NCBI GenBank assembly: GCA_944319935.1
Contig: CALUFM010000001.1
Coordinates: forward strand, 1-64,000
Direction: 5' to 3'
DNA length: 64,000 nucleotides
DNA from: an uncultured Prevotella sp.
GTDB lineage: Bacteria > Bacteroidota > Bacteroidia > Bacteroidales > Bacteroidaceae
Shown here: positions 8,960 to 18,717 of the stretch, one piece after another
Layout: each line of letters begins with the position of its first letter
Position numbering within the stretch: the first letter of the stretch is position 1
The notes under the pieces: generated by a model
Seen by the model: the letters and a program-made list of their open reading frames with translations, nothing else
What the model was told of the DNA's origin: nothing
The model's database searches: none
Made by a program: the position numbers and the translations under genes

Positions 8960-9397
8960 TCATCTCTTTTTGCGACGCCTGTCTGCTGCCCGTTTGAACA
9001 TTTGCCGATGGAATCTGTCTTCCGCTTTCAATATGTCATATACTTTCTTGGGAGGCAAGATTTGCATGAACTTTTCATGATATTTTTTTTGCAGTTCTTT
9101 CATTTTCATGTCAAGTTCATCACGTTTGCGAATGTTCTTTTGGCATTCTAAATCAGTGACAGGCTTTATTCGCTTTAAGTTTTTGATGTCTTTGTGAATG
9201 GCTCTTTGCTTGCTCAGCATTTCCGAGTAGACGGGAAAAAACTGAGAGGCTTCTTTCGGGGTGAGTCCGGCTTTTTTTGTAATATATTGTTCCAGCTCAG
9301 CTTGAAAACGTTCCGGGGTGAATTTTCCACGTTGTCCTTGCGCATCGACAGTTGACAATGCGAATGTAAGGATTAATGACAATATTAGCTTTTTCAT
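8960..9397 (-). CDS. Small periplasmic helical protein of the ECF operon (Spy-like)
   Basis: A 145-residue exported protein with a signal peptide (about 1-19, cleavage near VDAQG) and an otherwise fully helical, very basic sequence. The fragment RGKFTPERFQAELEQYITKKAGLTPKEASQFFPVY follows the pattern common to Bacteroidetes periplasmic proteins encoded behind a sigma factor and anti-sigma gene, loosely like the Spy/CpxP LTxxQ chaperones. It ends in the basic run RRRKKR. It lies 13 bp downstream of the anti-sigma-like gene. A role as periplasmic sensor or chaperone for envelope stress is inferred from position and composition; no enzyme motif is visible. Confidence 0.7.
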   Translation of the reverse strand: MKKLILSLILTFALSTVDAQGQRGKFTPERFQAELEQYITKKAGLTPKEASQFFPVYSEMLSKQRAIHKDIKNLKRIKPVTDLECQKNIRKRDELDMKMKELQKKYHEKFMQILPPKKVYDILKAEDRFHRQMFKRAADRRRKKR

Positions 9398-9410
9398 CGT
9401 TCAAATTAGG

Positions 9411-9773
9411 TTATTCGTCAGCAATAAATGAATAGAAATCATCATTGTCCAACATTGCATAATCTGATAGCTCGTCTACCATATAATCGGTGTAAACTGA
9501 TTGTGTCATGTTGTCGATGGGAATGTTGACAACACGTTCGTCAGCGTTCGAGTTGTTCTTATTGAAATAAACAACTGTTGTAATTATCGCCAATATAGTG
9601 CATGCCGCAACGGCGATGATGCGTAAATGTCGTATTGAATGGTGTTTTAAAATCTTTCCTTGTGGTTCAATTTGGCTCATTATGCCCTTTTCCAGTTTTT
9701 CAAAGTATCCTTCTGGAACACTGAAAAGCTGGGGCTTGCCAAATTTTTGTTCAATCAAGAAATCTTCATTCAT
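9411..9773 (-). CDS. Single-pass anti-sigma-like membrane protein
   Basis: 120 residues with a cytoplasmic N-terminus (about 1-50, including FSVPEGYFEKLEKGIMSQI), one transmembrane helix (about 51-70) and an acidic periplasmic tail ending in DDDFYSFIADE. The PEGYF...L motif in front of a single helix is typical of small proteins encoded directly after ECF sigma factors in Bacteroidetes and taken to be anti-sigma factors. No zinc-binding HxxxCxxC motif is seen, so it would be a non-ZAS type. It lies 63 bp downstream of the sigma factor gene and 13 bp upstream of the Spy-like gene. Confidence 0.7.
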   Translation of the reverse strand: MNEDFLIEQKFGKPQLFSVPEGYFEKLEKGIMSQIEPQGKILKHHSIRHLRIIAVAACTILAIITTVVYFNKNNSNADERVVNIPIDNMTQSVYTDYMVDELSDYAMLDNDDFYSFIADE

Positions 9774-9836
9774 AGCTTACTCATTTGTTATTGTGACGTT
9801 GTGATGGGGTAAAAGTTTAATAAAACAACGCCAAAA

Positions 9837-10388
9837 TCACTCGTGCAAATGAAAATATTCTGATATCTTTTTTACTGCTATGTGGTAAGACGCTTTCAAC
9901 GCACCTTCAGATGTGTTGAGCATTGCGCTTATTTCACTGTATTTCATGTTGTTGAAATATCTCAAATTGAAAACAGTTCTTTGTACTTCTGGCAATGTTG
10001 CCACAGCTTGCATGAGCATTGCCTGGATTTCGTCTCCGTTGAAATATTCATCGGCCATTAGTTTGTCGGCTATGGAGATTCCGTTGGATTCGCTTGAGAT
10101 GCTGGTGTTTTTGTTTTTGCGCAGATAGTCTAAAGCCTCGTTTATGGCTATGCTGTAAAGCCATGTCTGCAATTTTGATTTACCTTTGAACGAATCTATG
10201 TTTTTCCATGCCTTGAGAAATGTGTTTTGCAACACATCGTCAGCGTCTTCGTGAGTCAAGACGATATAACGGATTTTCCAATACAACCGTTCGCTGTATG
10301 ACTTTACAATCATCTCAAAAGCCTTGTGTTTGGTTGTTTCGGATGTAAGCAGTTGGCATATATAGTCTTCGTTGTCGGCCATAATCAT
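9837..10388 (-). CDS. ECF-type RNA polymerase sigma factor
   Basis: Group 4 sigma-70 factor of 183 residues that redirects RNA polymerase, probably in an envelope stress response. Region 2 is clear (YWKIRYIVLTHEDADDVLQNTFLKAWKNIDSFKGKSKLQTWLYSIAINEALDYLR, about 33-90, where DDVLQNTFLKAW is the core-binding signature) and region 4 lies at about 130-178 (LPEVQRTVFNLRYFNNMKYSEISAMLNTSEGALKASYH). Translation starts at an ATG whose ATGA overlaps the stop codon of the upstream L,D-transpeptidase gene; a second ATG two codons later is also possible. The overlap suggests translational coupling of a wall-crosslinking enzyme with the sigma factor. An anti-sigma-like protein and a small periplasmic protein follow. 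Confidence 0.93.
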   Translation of the reverse strand: MIMADNEDYICQLLTSETTKHKAFEMIVKSYSERLYWKIRYIVLTHEDADDVLQNTFLKAWKNIDSFKGKSKLQTWLYSIAINEALDYLRKNKNTSISSESNGISIADKLMADEYFNGDEIQAMLMQAVATLPEVQRTVFNLRYFNNMKYSEISAMLNTSEGALKASYHIAVKKISEYFHLHE

Positions 10389-11917
10389 TTGACAAATGGC
10401 ATTAGTTTTTTTATCAAAGCTTCGTCAAAATCGTAAACGTCTTGATATTCAACAAGTTGGTTGTCGTTGTCGAAATAAATTGTATAATATGTAATAAACA
10501 ATGGGACTTCAGGCTTGACATTGATTGAATTGACTAATTTATTCTTGTCAATCTTGCTCTTTTTCACGGAGTCTTTGTCGTTTGCAAGATTTACCGTCAT
10601 AGAGTATTTTAACCGCTCTTCCAGCTCTTTGTTGTCTTTGTCAAACATGAAAAGTGCCAATTCGTAAGGTTTTTCAACCCTGACACACCCGTGGCTGATG
10701 TCCCTTTTCTTGCGTTGGAATATCCATGGTGCAGATGTGTCGTGTAAAAAGACTGAGAAATTGTTATTGAAGCGAAAGATAATGCGCCCTAAAGAATTCA
10801 GGGGGCCTCCTGCTTGGACTATATATTGCTCCCCGCTCATTAGTTTGCTGTATGACACCCTTTCCGGTGGTAGTTTCCCCTCAACTTTATCATATACAAA
10901 CATTCCCATTCTGTGCATGTATCCATAATTATGGGCAAAGCCTTTGGAGATGCTTTTGGGTACGAACCATTGTGGATTGACATCCATTCTGGTTATGAAA
11001 CTTGTCAATAATGGTGTTTTAGTCTTTGTTGTGCCGCAGCCTATGCGCATTGAAAGAATCTCGTCTTCTTTTATTGCGCGCAATGAGAAAGAGGGTATGT
11101 TCACCTCTACATATTTTTTTGACACATCTTTTCCTGACATCATTTTAGACCTCCATCTGCAGCGTTCAATGTTGCAGATGGTCTTTATCCGTTCCCTTGA
11201 TGAAATATTTTTTTTTGCTAAATGTGCAATAAGCTTTTTGTACAACTCGGTTTGCGGATGTAATGATGATATAAACTCATTGACACTGTCATTGAATGCT
11301 TTGGTAACGGCTTCTGTGTAAAAAAAAGAATTTGGTCTTTCAACACGCAAATCTGATAATTGACGGCATTTTGTCGTTACAGAGTCAACTTCGTATTCTT
11401 CCAAGGTGTTGTAAAGATGGTCTGGGTTGACAAGTCCGAATCTTAGTGTTGATGAATACCTGAAATATGCTTTGGTCAAATTATATTCAAGTCTGGCCAT
11501 AATCATGTTAATGTCGCAACTTTTGTCGAGAACATCCAAAGAGCGTATTAATCTTATGTCTCTGTCGATTTGCCTGACTTTCAATCTTTCCGTATCAAAA
11601 CCATAAGCGTCAGCATTTAGCATTGTATGCAAAAGGGTGTCGGCACGATTGCATACGCCAAGCCTGCTTATCCAGATAAATGGTTTCTTTTCGGCATAAT
11701 ATTTAGAAGTGTGGCTATCAGTTGAAAATATTACACCCTCAGATTTCGCGATATGGTCGATATTGTCATAAATCTTGTTGAAATCAATAGCATAAACATC
11801 ATTTCTTAATTTGGAAAAATCATCCAAATCAAGGTCTTTGTTCATATTCTCAATTCTCTCATGGCATGATGAGAATATGATGGATATCAATAAAATAAAA
11901 AATATGACCTTTGACAA
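10385..11917 (-). CDS. L,D-transpeptidase lipoprotein (YcbB/LdtD-like, YkuD domain)
   Basis: Peptidoglycan enzyme that would form 3-3 crosslinks. The 510 residues begin with a lipoprotein signal (lipobox ending at Cys18). A long helical scaffold region (about 30-255) is of the kind seen in YcbB-type enzymes. The YkuD catalytic domain follows (about 265-435) with LHDT (His392) and the active-site motif HGCVRVEKP (His409, Cys411, Arg413), so it looks active. The C-terminal 75 residues end in a conserved-looking FITYYTIYFDNDNQLVEYQDVYD stretch. No peptidoglycan-binding domain is obvious between scaffold and catalytic domain. The last four bases overlap the start of an ECF sigma factor gene. Confidence 0.92.
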   Translation of the reverse strand: MSKVIFFILLISIIFSSCHERIENMNKDLDLDDFSKLRNDVYAIDFNKIYDNIDHIAKSEGVIFSTDSHTSKYYAEKKPFIWISRLGVCNRADTLLHTMLNADAYGFDTERLKVRQIDRDIRLIRSLDVLDKSCDINMIMARLEYNLTKAYFRYSSTLRFGLVNPDHLYNTLEEYEVDSVTTKCRQLSDLRVERPNSFFYTEAVTKAFNDSVNEFISSLHPQTELYKKLIAHLAKKNISSRERIKTICNIERCRWRSKMMSGKDVSKKYVEVNIPSFSLRAIKEDEILSMRIGCGTTKTKTPLLTSFITRMDVNPQWFVPKSISKGFAHNYGYMHRMGMFVYDKVEGKLPPERVSYSKLMSGEQYIVQAGGPLNSLGRIIFRFNNNFSVFLHDTSAPWIFQRKKRDISHGCVRVEKPYELALFMFDKDNKELEERLKYSMTVNLANDKDSVKKSKIDKNKLVNSINVKPEVPLFITYYTIYFDNDNQLVEYQDVYDFDEALIKKLMPFVK

Positions 11918-11931
11918 AACACAAAAGATGC

Positions 11932-12243
11932 TTATTTAATCGACACCTTCCTTGAAGTCTTGCCAACTTGTATTATATAACATCCTTTGGGCAAGTCTAA
12001 ATCATATTGACGGTCGTTGCCGTCAATTCTAAGACTCATAACTCTCACTCCAGCAACATTATAAACATAAAGCATTTGCCCATTTGCACCTGTAACATGC
12101 ACCGTGGACGCTTTTACTGTTATTGAAACTTCTTGAGTCTCGTAGTCGATGATTTCGACCATTGTATTAGCTTTACTTGATGTTGGAATTGCGAATGCAG
12201 CCGTTATAGCCAATAATGTGATTATGAGTATTTTTTTTGCCAT
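11932..12243 (-). CDS. Small secreted protein consisting almost only of a T9SS-like C-terminal domain
   Basis: 103 residues if translation starts at MAKKILII, which gives a clean signal peptide (about 1-26); a start six codons earlier is possible. The mature part of about 75 residues has the pattern of the type IX secretion C-terminal sorting domain (Por_Secre_tail, type A): ITVKASTVHVTG, YNVAGVRVMSLR, a YDLDLPKGCYIIQVG strand pair and a basic KVSIK end. Normally this domain is the tail of a large cargo; here there is no cargo. It could be a stand-alone beta-sandwich, a remnant, or a decoy. It is encoded between RNase Z and the L,D-transpeptidase on the same strand, with 14 bp to the latter. 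Confidence 0.65.
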   Translation of the reverse strand: MAKKILIITLLAITAAFAIPTSSKANTMVEIIDYETQEVSITVKASTVHVTGANGQMLYVYNVAGVRVMSLRIDGNDRQYDLDLPKGCYIIQVGKTSRKVSIK

Positions 12244-12317
12244 AAGATCAATGTTTATCATGGCAAAGATACATTATTTTAGCAAAAGGACAAAATTTTA
12301 CGACCGTTTTTTGCGAT

Positions 12318-13232
12318 TTAAACGTTGAAAACATCCATTTCGTTTGCTAAATAAACATTTTCAAACACTGATTTAGCTTCCTCAAGTATTTTAACTTCAT
12401 TGTCGTAACGAGCGGAAAAATGCCCGAGAATGAGTTTTTTTGCGTTGGCTTTCAATGCGACTGTCGCAGCTTGTATTGCGGTACTGTGATAATATAAAGA
12501 CGCTCTGTTTTCATTGTCGCTGCAATATGTGGCTTCATGATATAATAAGTCAACGTCTTTTATCATCTTGTACAAATCCGGCATATATTTTGTATCTGAG
12601 CAATATGCATACGAACGAGGAGAATCGGCTGGCAGCGTCAATCGTGAGTTGTTGATTATTTCTCCTTCAGGAGTCGTCCAATCAGCACCGTTTTTTATGG
12701 CGTTACGGAAGCAGATAGGAATCTTGTAAAAGTCAATCATGTCTCGACGTATATGCGGCAATGTTGGTTTTTCTGTGAAAACATAGCCACAACACGGTAT
12801 TCGATGATTGAGCGGTATTGACTTTATAGAGATGCTTTTGTCCTCGTATACAACGCATTCTTGGCTTGTATCAACGCAATGGAAAAATACTTTGTATTCC
12901 AAACCACTGCAGAACAGCCTTAATTGTAAATTTAAAATTTGTTCAAGTTCTTTTGGGGCATATATGTTTAATGGTGAAGTCCTGCCCAGCATTCCCAATG
13001 TTGATATTAATCCGATAAGGCCGAAGCAATGGTCTCCGTGTAGGTGGGTGATGAAGATGGCAGTGATTTTATTGAAATTCACATGTGCCTTCCTGACTTG
13101 TATTTGGGTCCCTTCACCACAATCCACCATGAATGTTTTGTCTCTCACTTCAATTATTTGTGAAGACGAAAAATGCCTTAAAGTTGGTAATGCGCTGCCG
13201 CATCCCAATATTTGTACCTTGAAAGGTTGCAT
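12318..13232 (-). CDS. rnz: Ribonuclease Z (tRNase Z)
   Basis: Endonuclease that trims the 3' trailer of tRNA precursors. The 304-residue length is that of the bacterial short form. The metallo-beta-lactamase motif FITHLHGDHCFGL (about 58-70) holds the zinc ligands, further ligands are seen in YCSDTKY (about 209-215) and ILGHFSARY (about 266-274), and the N-terminal LGCGSALPT and VDCGEGTQIQ are typical of RNase Z. It lies in a run of minus-strand genes between a lipoprotein gene and a small secreted protein. Confidence 0.95.
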   Translation of the reverse strand: MQPFKVQILGCGSALPTLRHFSSSQIIEVRDKTFMVDCGEGTQIQVRKAHVNFNKITAIFITHLHGDHCFGLIGLISTLGMLGRTSPLNIYAPKELEQILNLQLRLFCSGLEYKVFFHCVDTSQECVVYEDKSISIKSIPLNHRIPCCGYVFTEKPTLPHIRRDMIDFYKIPICFRNAIKNGADWTTPEGEIINNSRLTLPADSPRSYAYCSDTKYMPDLYKMIKDVDLLYHEATYCSDNENRASLYYHSTAIQAATVALKANAKKLILGHFSARYDNEVKILEEAKSVFENVYLANEMDVFNV

Positions 13233-13269
13233 ATCGGCCCTCCACGCCTGTTTTAGACGTTGTTACACT

Positions 13270-13842
13270 TTATTTATTTGATTTGTTTTTTGTTGTGCGC
13301 TTGTATCCGTAAATACCTTTTTCGTTTTCCAAATACAATGAATCAGGTCCCAATGTGTAAATTTCAAATGTATCTGGTACAAGTATTAGTTTACAGTTAA
13401 GTATTTTCCATTCCGTGTAAGGCTTTGGCTCGCCTGTGTTGCTGACAACAGCACCGCCTTCAAGGATTTCAAATTTTTTATTCAGGCTGCTCCACTCGCC
13501 CTGCAGAGATGTTAAATTGATTACTTTTTCTGCGAACATTTCTTCATTGAGACCATCGACATGTCTCCCTATTACGGCAAGCCTATCGCCAACAAACAGC
13601 CCTCCTTGAACATTGGTGCATGTATCAAGTCCTTCAAGAGTATATACTATGGTGTCGCCTTTGTCTGTTACAAGTTCCAAAGTATGCATAGCAGTACCGT
13701 CACCACACCTGCCATAAATTGTTGAATCAATTTCTGTACTGTCAGACAACACTTCGATGGTGGAAGTTTTTTTCTTATTGTCATTGCACCCAAAAATAAT
13801 CATGATGCACAAAAAAGTCAGTATAAATTTAAATGCTTTCAT
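13270..13842 (-). CDS. Lipoprotein with lipocalin-like strands, function unknown
   Basis: 190-residue lipoprotein (signal with lipobox IIFGC, Cys19). The first half has short beta strands (LELVTDKGDTIVYTLEGLD, GGLFVGDRLAVIGRH), and the second (LQGEWSSLNKKFEILEGGAVVSNTG... YTEWKILNCKLIL) resembles the G-x-W start and strand pattern of Bacteroidetes lipocalin-like lipoproteins. I do not recognise a specific family. It lies 18 bp downstream of mazG and 37 bp upstream of rnz. Confidence 0.65.
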   Translation of the reverse strand: MKAFKFILTFLCIMIIFGCNDNKKKTSTIEVLSDSTEIDSTIYGRCGDGTAMHTLELVTDKGDTIVYTLEGLDTCTNVQGGLFVGDRLAVIGRHVDGLNEEMFAEKVINLTSLQGEWSSLNKKFEILEGGAVVSNTGEPKPYTEWKILNCKLILVPDTFEIYTLGPDSLYLENEKGIYGYKRTTKNKSNK

Positions 13843-13860
13843 TGTTATGGTTTTTAAAAG

Positions 13861-14646
13861 TTATTTTTCATTTTGTTTGGCTTCATTCCATAGTTTGTCC
13901 ATTTCCGATAAAGACATCTCGGTCAGTGGCTTACCTGATTTTATAGAGTGGTCTTCAATATAATTGAAACGTCTTATGAATTTTTGGTTTGTATGTTCCA
14001 ATGCATTGTCTGGATTCAAATGGTAAAGGCGGGCAGCGTTAATCACGCTAAACAAGAAATCTCCAAGTTCTTTTGTTGATTTCTCTTTGTCTCCATTACG
14101 TAATTCTGTTTCCAATTCATCAAGCTCTTCACGTACTTTTTTCCAAACATCACCTTTGTCTTCCCAATCAAATCCTACATTCCTGGCTTTGTCTTGTATG
14201 CGGTATGCTTTTATTAGTGAAGGTAGTGCGTCTGGAACTCCTGATAAAACACTTTTATTGCCGTCTTTTTCTTTTAGTTTTATCTGTTCCCAATTTTCTG
14301 TCACTTGTTCGGCGGTGTCAGCTACCACTTTGCCATATACGTGCGGATGCCTGAAAATCAACTTGTCCGCTTCCTTATTGCATACGTCGGCTATGTCAAA
14401 ATCGTTGCTTTCGCTGCCTATGAGTGCATAAAAGCAAACATGCAGTAAAACATCACCGAGTTCTTTGCAAATGTTGGCTTTGTCGTTTTTCATTAATGCG
14501 TCACAAAGTTCGAAAGTCTCCTCAATGGTGTTGGGTCTAAGACTTTCGTTTGTTTGTTTTTTGTCCCATGGGCATTTTACACGCAATGTATCAAGAACAT
14601 CAATAAGCCGGCCAAAAGCCTCCAACTTTTCCTCTCTTGTATGCAT
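13861..14646 (-). CDS. mazG: Nucleoside triphosphate pyrophosphohydrolase MazG
   Basis: Hydrolyses NTPs and dNTPs to the monophosphate and pyrophosphate, a housecleaning and stress-tuning enzyme. The 261 residues carry two MazG domains: the N-terminal one with CPWDKKQTNESL, EETFEL and KELGDVLLHVCFY (about 26-75), the C-terminal one with ELDELETEL and KELGDFLFSVINAARLY (about 170-208), where the EExxE...ELGD magnesium-binding pattern is kept. Full length and intact. It is the first gene of a long minus-strand run (14646 to 8960) and is divergent to valS, with a -7 box TACATTTG (minus) at 14667-14674. Confidence 0.95.
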   Translation of the reverse strand: MHTREEKLEAFGRLIDVLDTLRVKCPWDKKQTNESLRPNTIEETFELCDALMKNDKANICKELGDVLLHVCFYALIGSESNDFDIADVCNKEADKLIFRHPHVYGKVVADTAEQVTENWEQIKLKEKDGNKSVLSGVPDALPSLIKAYRIQDKARNVGFDWEDKGDVWKKVREELDELETELRNGDKEKSTKELGDFLFSVINAARLYHLNPDNALEHTNQKFIRRFNYIEDHSIKSGKPLTEMSLSEMDKLWNEAKQNEK

Positions 14647-14666
14647 AAATTGTATATTTAGTCGTG

Positions 14667-14704
14667 CAAATGTAGATATTTTCCATGAAAGTTTTGTATT
14701 TTTG
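14667..14704. promoter_or_regulatory. Divergent mazG/valS promoter region
   Basis: On the minus strand TACATTTG (14667-14674) and on the plus strand TATTTTTG (14697-14704) are perfect TAnnTTTG -7 boxes pointing away from each other to mazG and valS. The -33 elements are weak. Confidence 0.6.
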
Positions 14705-14743
14705 CAACGTTTTTTACTGAATTAAGCAAATTTATCATACAAT

Positions 14744-17383
14744 ATGGAATTAGCAAGCAAATACGACCCGAAAGAAGTGGAGTCGAAATGGTATCAGTAT
14801 TGGCTTGAGAACAAGCTGTTTAGCAGTAAACCTGACGGGCGCGAGCCTTATACGATAGTTATACCGCCGCCAAATGTGACAGGAGTGTTGCACATGGGAC
14901 ACATGCTTAATAATACAATTCAAGACATTCTTGTCAGACGGGCAAGAATGGAAGGCAAAAATGCTTGCTGGGTTCCGGGTACAGACCATGCCTCAATTGC
15001 AACCGAAGCCAAAGTCGTAAATAAACTGGCACAACAAGGTGTGAGAAAAACAGACCTTACACGTGATGAATTTCTTAAACATGCCTGGGATTGGACAAAT
15101 GAGCATGGGGGTATAATATTAAAGCAGCTAAGGCGGCTCGGCGCAAGCTGTGATTGGGAACGTACCGCGTTTACGATGGACGAGAAACGTTCAAAGGGCG
15201 TAATAAAGGTATTTTGCGATTTATATGACAAGGGACTTATTTACCGTGGTGTTCGCATGGTGAATTGGGACCCGAAAGCCAAGACGGCGTTAAGCGACGA
15301 AGAAGTAATATACAAGGAAGAACACAGTAAGTTATACTATCTTCGCTATATGGTAGTTGAAGAACCGGGAAAGTATGCTGTTGTTGCAACCACCCGTCCA
15401 GAGACAATTATGGGTGATACGGCAATGTGTATCAATCCGGATGACCCCAAGAACACTTGGTTAAAAGGCAAGCATGTCATCGTGCCGCTTGTCAACAGGC
15501 AAATCCCGGTGATAGAAGACAGTTATGTTGATGTTGAATTTGGTACAGGATGCCTGAAGGTTACGCCCGCACATGACATCAACGACCACGCTTTGGGGTT
15601 GAAGCATAATCTTGAAACGATTGATATTTTCAATGACGACGGTACTATATCGGAAGCCGCAGGATTGTATGTCGGCATGGACCGTATGGATGTCCGTAAG
15701 AAGATTGAGCAGGACTTGGATGCTGCCGGGCTTATGGAGAAAGTAGAGGATTACACAAATAAGGTCGGCTTTTCTGAAAGGACAAATGTACCAATTGAGC
15801 CTAAATTGTCAACACAATGGTTCCTCAAGATGCAGCATTTTGCAGACTTGGCACTTGAACCAGTGATGAATGACGAGATAAGATTTTATCCGGCAAAATA
15901 CAAGAACACATACCGCCACTGGCTTGAAAACATCAAAGACTGGTGTATAAGCCGTCAGTTATGGTGGGGGCATCGTATTCCTGCGTATTATTTGCCAGGG
16001 AACGGCGGATACGTTGTGGCTGAGACTCCGGAAAAGGCTCTGGAAAAGGCTAAGATGAAGACAGGAAACGACAATCTGACAATAAATGATTTACGGCAAG
16101 ATGATGATTGCCTTGACACTTGGTTCTCATCTTGGCTTTGGCCAATGTCAGTCTTTGACGGCATCAACAATCCTGATAATGATGACATAAATTATTATTA
16201 TCCAACATCTGACCTTGTTACAGGACCTGACATTATATTTTTCTGGGTTGCCAGAATGATAATGGCAGGGTATGAGTATCGTGGTAAAATGCCGTTCAAG
16301 AATGTTTATTTTACGGGTATTGTGCGTGACAAGCTTGGGCGGAAAATGAGCAAAAGCCTTGGAAACAGCCCAGACCCGATTGAGCTTATTGACAAATTTG
16401 GAGCTGATGGTGTACGTATGGGCATGATGCTTTCTGCCCCGGCGGGAAATGATATTTTGTTTGACGAAAGCCTGTGTGAACAAGGGCGTAATTTCAACAA
16501 TAAGATATGGAATGCGTTCAGGCTGATAAAAGGATGGGAGGTCGCAGATATCGAGCAGCCTGAAGTAAACAAAATTGCGATTAAATGGTTTGAAGCAAAG
16601 TTGAGGACCACCAATGCCGAACTTGACGCCATGTTCAAGAAATATCGCATTTCAGAAGCTTTAATGACCGTTTACCGCCTGTTCTGGGACGAATTCTCAA
16701 GTTGGTATCTCGAAATGATAAAGCCGGCATACGGTTTGCCTATTGACCGTGTGACTTATAATGGCACTCTTGATTTCTTCAATAATCTGTTGAAGATGTT
16801 GCATCCGTTCATGCCTTTCATCACGGAGGAACTTTGGCAACACATTTACGAACGCAAAGATGGCGAAAGCATCATGCTCGACTGTCTTGAAATACAAGCT
16901 CCCACGGATGCGGACAAGCAGCTTGAAGAAAACATAGAATGTGTAAAACAGATAGTGGGCAATGTCCGTACTGTAAGAAATCAGAAAAACATATCACCCA
17001 AAGAGCAGCTCGAATTGCAAGTAATCGGTGTAAACAAGTATGCCGACTATGATGAAATGGTTTTGAAGATGGCCAACATCGGCAGTATAAATGTAGTTGA
17101 CGGTAAAGCTGCAGACTGTATCCAGTTCATGGTTGGGACAGATGAATATGCGATACCTGTAGGCAATCTGATCGATGTCAAGGCGGAAATTGAAAAACAA
17201 GAAGCACAGCTTAAACATTTGGAAGGTTTCCTTGCAGGCATCAAGAAGAAACTTTCAAATGAGAAGTTCGTTGCCAACGCCCCTGAGGCTGTTGTCGCCT
17301 TGGAGCGTAAGAAGCAAAGTGATTCAGAGGAAAAGATAGCTTCCTTGAAAGAATCATTGGCTGAATTGAAGAAAAAATTATAA
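14744..17383 (+). CDS. valS: Valyl-tRNA synthetase
   Basis: Class I aminoacyl-tRNA synthetase that charges tRNA-Val and edits threonine. At 879 residues it is the normal bacterial size. Visible are the HIGH-type motif in [14 protein letters not shown] (about 42-55), the editing domain CP1 with [12 protein letters not shown] (about 216-227), the [13 protein letters not shown] stretch (about 494-506), the KMSKS signature (about 535-539), the anticodon-binding helical domain and a C-terminal coiled coil (about 810-879) that is typical of ValRS. A strong -7 box precedes it and a stem-loop terminator follows. Confidence 0.97.
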   Translation: MELASKYDPKEVESKWYQYWLENKLFSSKPDGREPYTIVIPPPNVTGVLHMGHMLNNTIQDILVRRARMEGKNACWVPGTDHASIATEAKVVNKLAQQGVRKTDLTRDEFLKHAWDWTNEHGGIILKQLRRLGASCDWERTAFTMDEKRSKGVIKVFCDLYDKGLIYRGVRMVNWDPKAKTALSDEEVIYKEEHSKLYYLRYMVVEEPGKYAVVATTRPETIMGDTAMCINPDDPKNTWLKGKHVIVPLVNRQIPVIEDSYVDVEFGTGCLKVTPAHDINDHALGLKHNLETIDIFNDDGTISEAAGLYVGMDRMDVRKKIEQDLDAAGLMEKVEDYTNKVGFSERTNVPIEPKLSTQWFLKMQHFADLALEPVMNDEIRFYPAKYKNTYRHWLENIKDWCISRQLWWGHRIPAYYLPGNGGYVVAETPEKALEKAKMKTGNDNLTINDLRQDDDCLDTWFSSWLWPMSVFDGINNPDNDDINYYYPTSDLVTGPDIIFFWVARMIMAGYEYRGKMPFKNVYFTGIVRDKLGRKMSKSLGNSPDPIELIDKFGADGVRMGMMLSAPAGNDILFDESLCEQGRNFNNKIWNAFRLIKGWEVADIEQPEVNKIAIKWFEAKLRTTNAELDAMFKKYRISEALMTVYRLFWDEFSSWYLEMIKPAYGLPIDRVTYNGTLDFFNNLLKMLHPFMPFITEELWQHIYERKDGESIMLDCLEIQAPTDADKQLEENIECVKQIVGNVRTVRNQKNISPKEQLELQVIGVNKYADYDEMVLKMANIGSINVVDGKAADCIQFMVGTDEYAIPVGNLIDVKAEIEKQEAQLKHLEGFLAGIKKKLSNEKFVANAPEAVVALERKKQSDSEEKIASLKESLAELKKKL

Positions 17384-17389
17384 TAAATT

Positions 17390-17444
17390 AAAAGCCGGGT
17401 CGTGACGTATTGTAACTAATACAATAAGTTACGACTTGGCTTTT
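17390..17444 (+). terminator. Stem-loop terminator after valS
   Basis: AAAAGCCGGGTCGTGAC (17390-17406) pairs with GTTACGACTTGGCTTTT (17428-17444), allowing G-U pairs, with an inner ATTGT/ACAAT pair and a T-run after the stem. Confidence 0.85.
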
Positions 17445-17460
17445 TACATTTCTTTTATAC

Positions 17461-18669
17461 ATGAAATCACATCTTTTTTTTTCAAGAATAATTTTGTTTC
17501 TTGTGTCAATCTTGACTTTGACCGTGATGTCTTCTTGTGAAGATGAAAGCGATTCGCCGAAAGAACCACAAGGACCGCAAATGGCCCGACAGACGGTTAT
17601 CATGTATATGCCTTGGTCTGGTTCAGGCATTTACCCTTATTTCCTGAAAAACATAACATCGTTTGAAAAGGCAATAGAGGACAACGGGGGGCTTGGAGAC
17701 AATGCTTTGGTCATATTCATATCAGATGATGAAAATGTTTCTTACCTTATCAAGTCATGTTATGAGAACGGGAAATGTGAGAGGGATACAATAAAAACGT
17801 ATGATTTCAATTCATGTGATTATACCACGCCTTCAGGCATAGCTACAGTAATCAATGATGCTGTTGGTGTGTCTCCCGCCGAAACTTACGCGATGGCCGT
17901 TGGCTCGCATGGCATGGGCTGGATACCTGTTGGCGTTGACGTCCCTGTATATTCTGCGACGCCTAAAAACTTACCTGGGAATATACACCCGACACGTTAT
18001 TTCGGCCATTCGTCCAATAACAGGTATCAAACGAATATTGAGACCTTGGCTGACGGAATAATCAGCACCGGAATAAAAATGCAATATGTTTTGTTTGACG
18101 ACTGCTACATGTCAAACATTGAAACGGCATACGACCTCAAGGATGCTACTGATTACCTGATTGCCTCTACGTGTGAGATAATGATTGAAGGTATGCCGTA
18201 TGCGGAAATAGGCATTGACTTGTTGAACAATAATTACAAAGGCGTTGTTGATGGTTTTTATGGGTTTTATTCTACGTTCAGTACCCCGTGTGGTACAATT
18301 GGCGTGACTGACTGTAGGGAAGTGGCCGGCATGGCTTATATAATGAAGCAGATAAACGGCGCGTATCCAGACGGATTGGACGTGACCGACGATGTGCAAA
18401 GGCTTGACGGATATTCGCCTACGATATTTTTTGATTTCGGCGATTACGTGTCACATTTATGCAAAGACGCCTCATTGCTTGCGGCGTTCAATGAGCAGTT
18501 GGCCCGCCTCGTGCCATACAAGGCTAATACGGATACTTACTATTCAATGTTTACCGGAAGGAGGACAAGCATTAAAAGTTTCTCAGGATTGACCATCTCT
18601 GACCCGACAGTAAACAGGAGCGTGGCAAATTACAAGGTACAGACAAATTGGCATAAGGCCACACATTGA
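17461..18669 (+). CDS. Clostripain-family (C11) cysteine peptidase lipoprotein
   Basis: Secreted cysteine peptidase of 402 residues. The lipoprotein signal ends at Cys26 (VMSSC). The C11 fold of the caspase/clostripain clan is shown by RQTVIMYMPWSG (about 43), LVIFISDDE (about 83-91) and the catalytic dyad in AVGSHGMGW (His150) and LFDDCYMSN (Cys215). Homologues in Bacteroidetes cut after basic residues and are surface-anchored. Spacing after the catalytic Cys (ETAYDLKDATDYLIASTCEIM) matches the family. It stands alone between the valS terminator and a convergent minus-strand gene. Confidence 0.92.
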   Translation: MKSHLFFSRIILFLVSILTLTVMSSCEDESDSPKEPQGPQMARQTVIMYMPWSGSGIYPYFLKNITSFEKAIEDNGGLGDNALVIFISDDENVSYLIKSCYENGKCERDTIKTYDFNSCDYTTPSGIATVINDAVGVSPAETYAMAVGSHGMGWIPVGVDVPVYSATPKNLPGNIHPTRYFGHSSNNRYQTNIETLADGIISTGIKMQYVLFDDCYMSNIETAYDLKDATDYLIASTCEIMIEGMPYAEIGIDLLNNNYKGVVDGFYGFYSTFSTPCGTIGVTDCREVAGMAYIMKQINGAYPDGLDVTDDVQRLDGYSPTIFFDFGDYVSHLCKDASLLAAFNEQLARLVPYKANTDTYYSMFTGRRTSIKSFSGLTISDPTVNRSVANYKVQTNWHKATH

Positions 18670-18717
18670 GAATAACTTTTGGATTTTCATGTAAACGCTT
18701 GTATATCAAGATATTGC

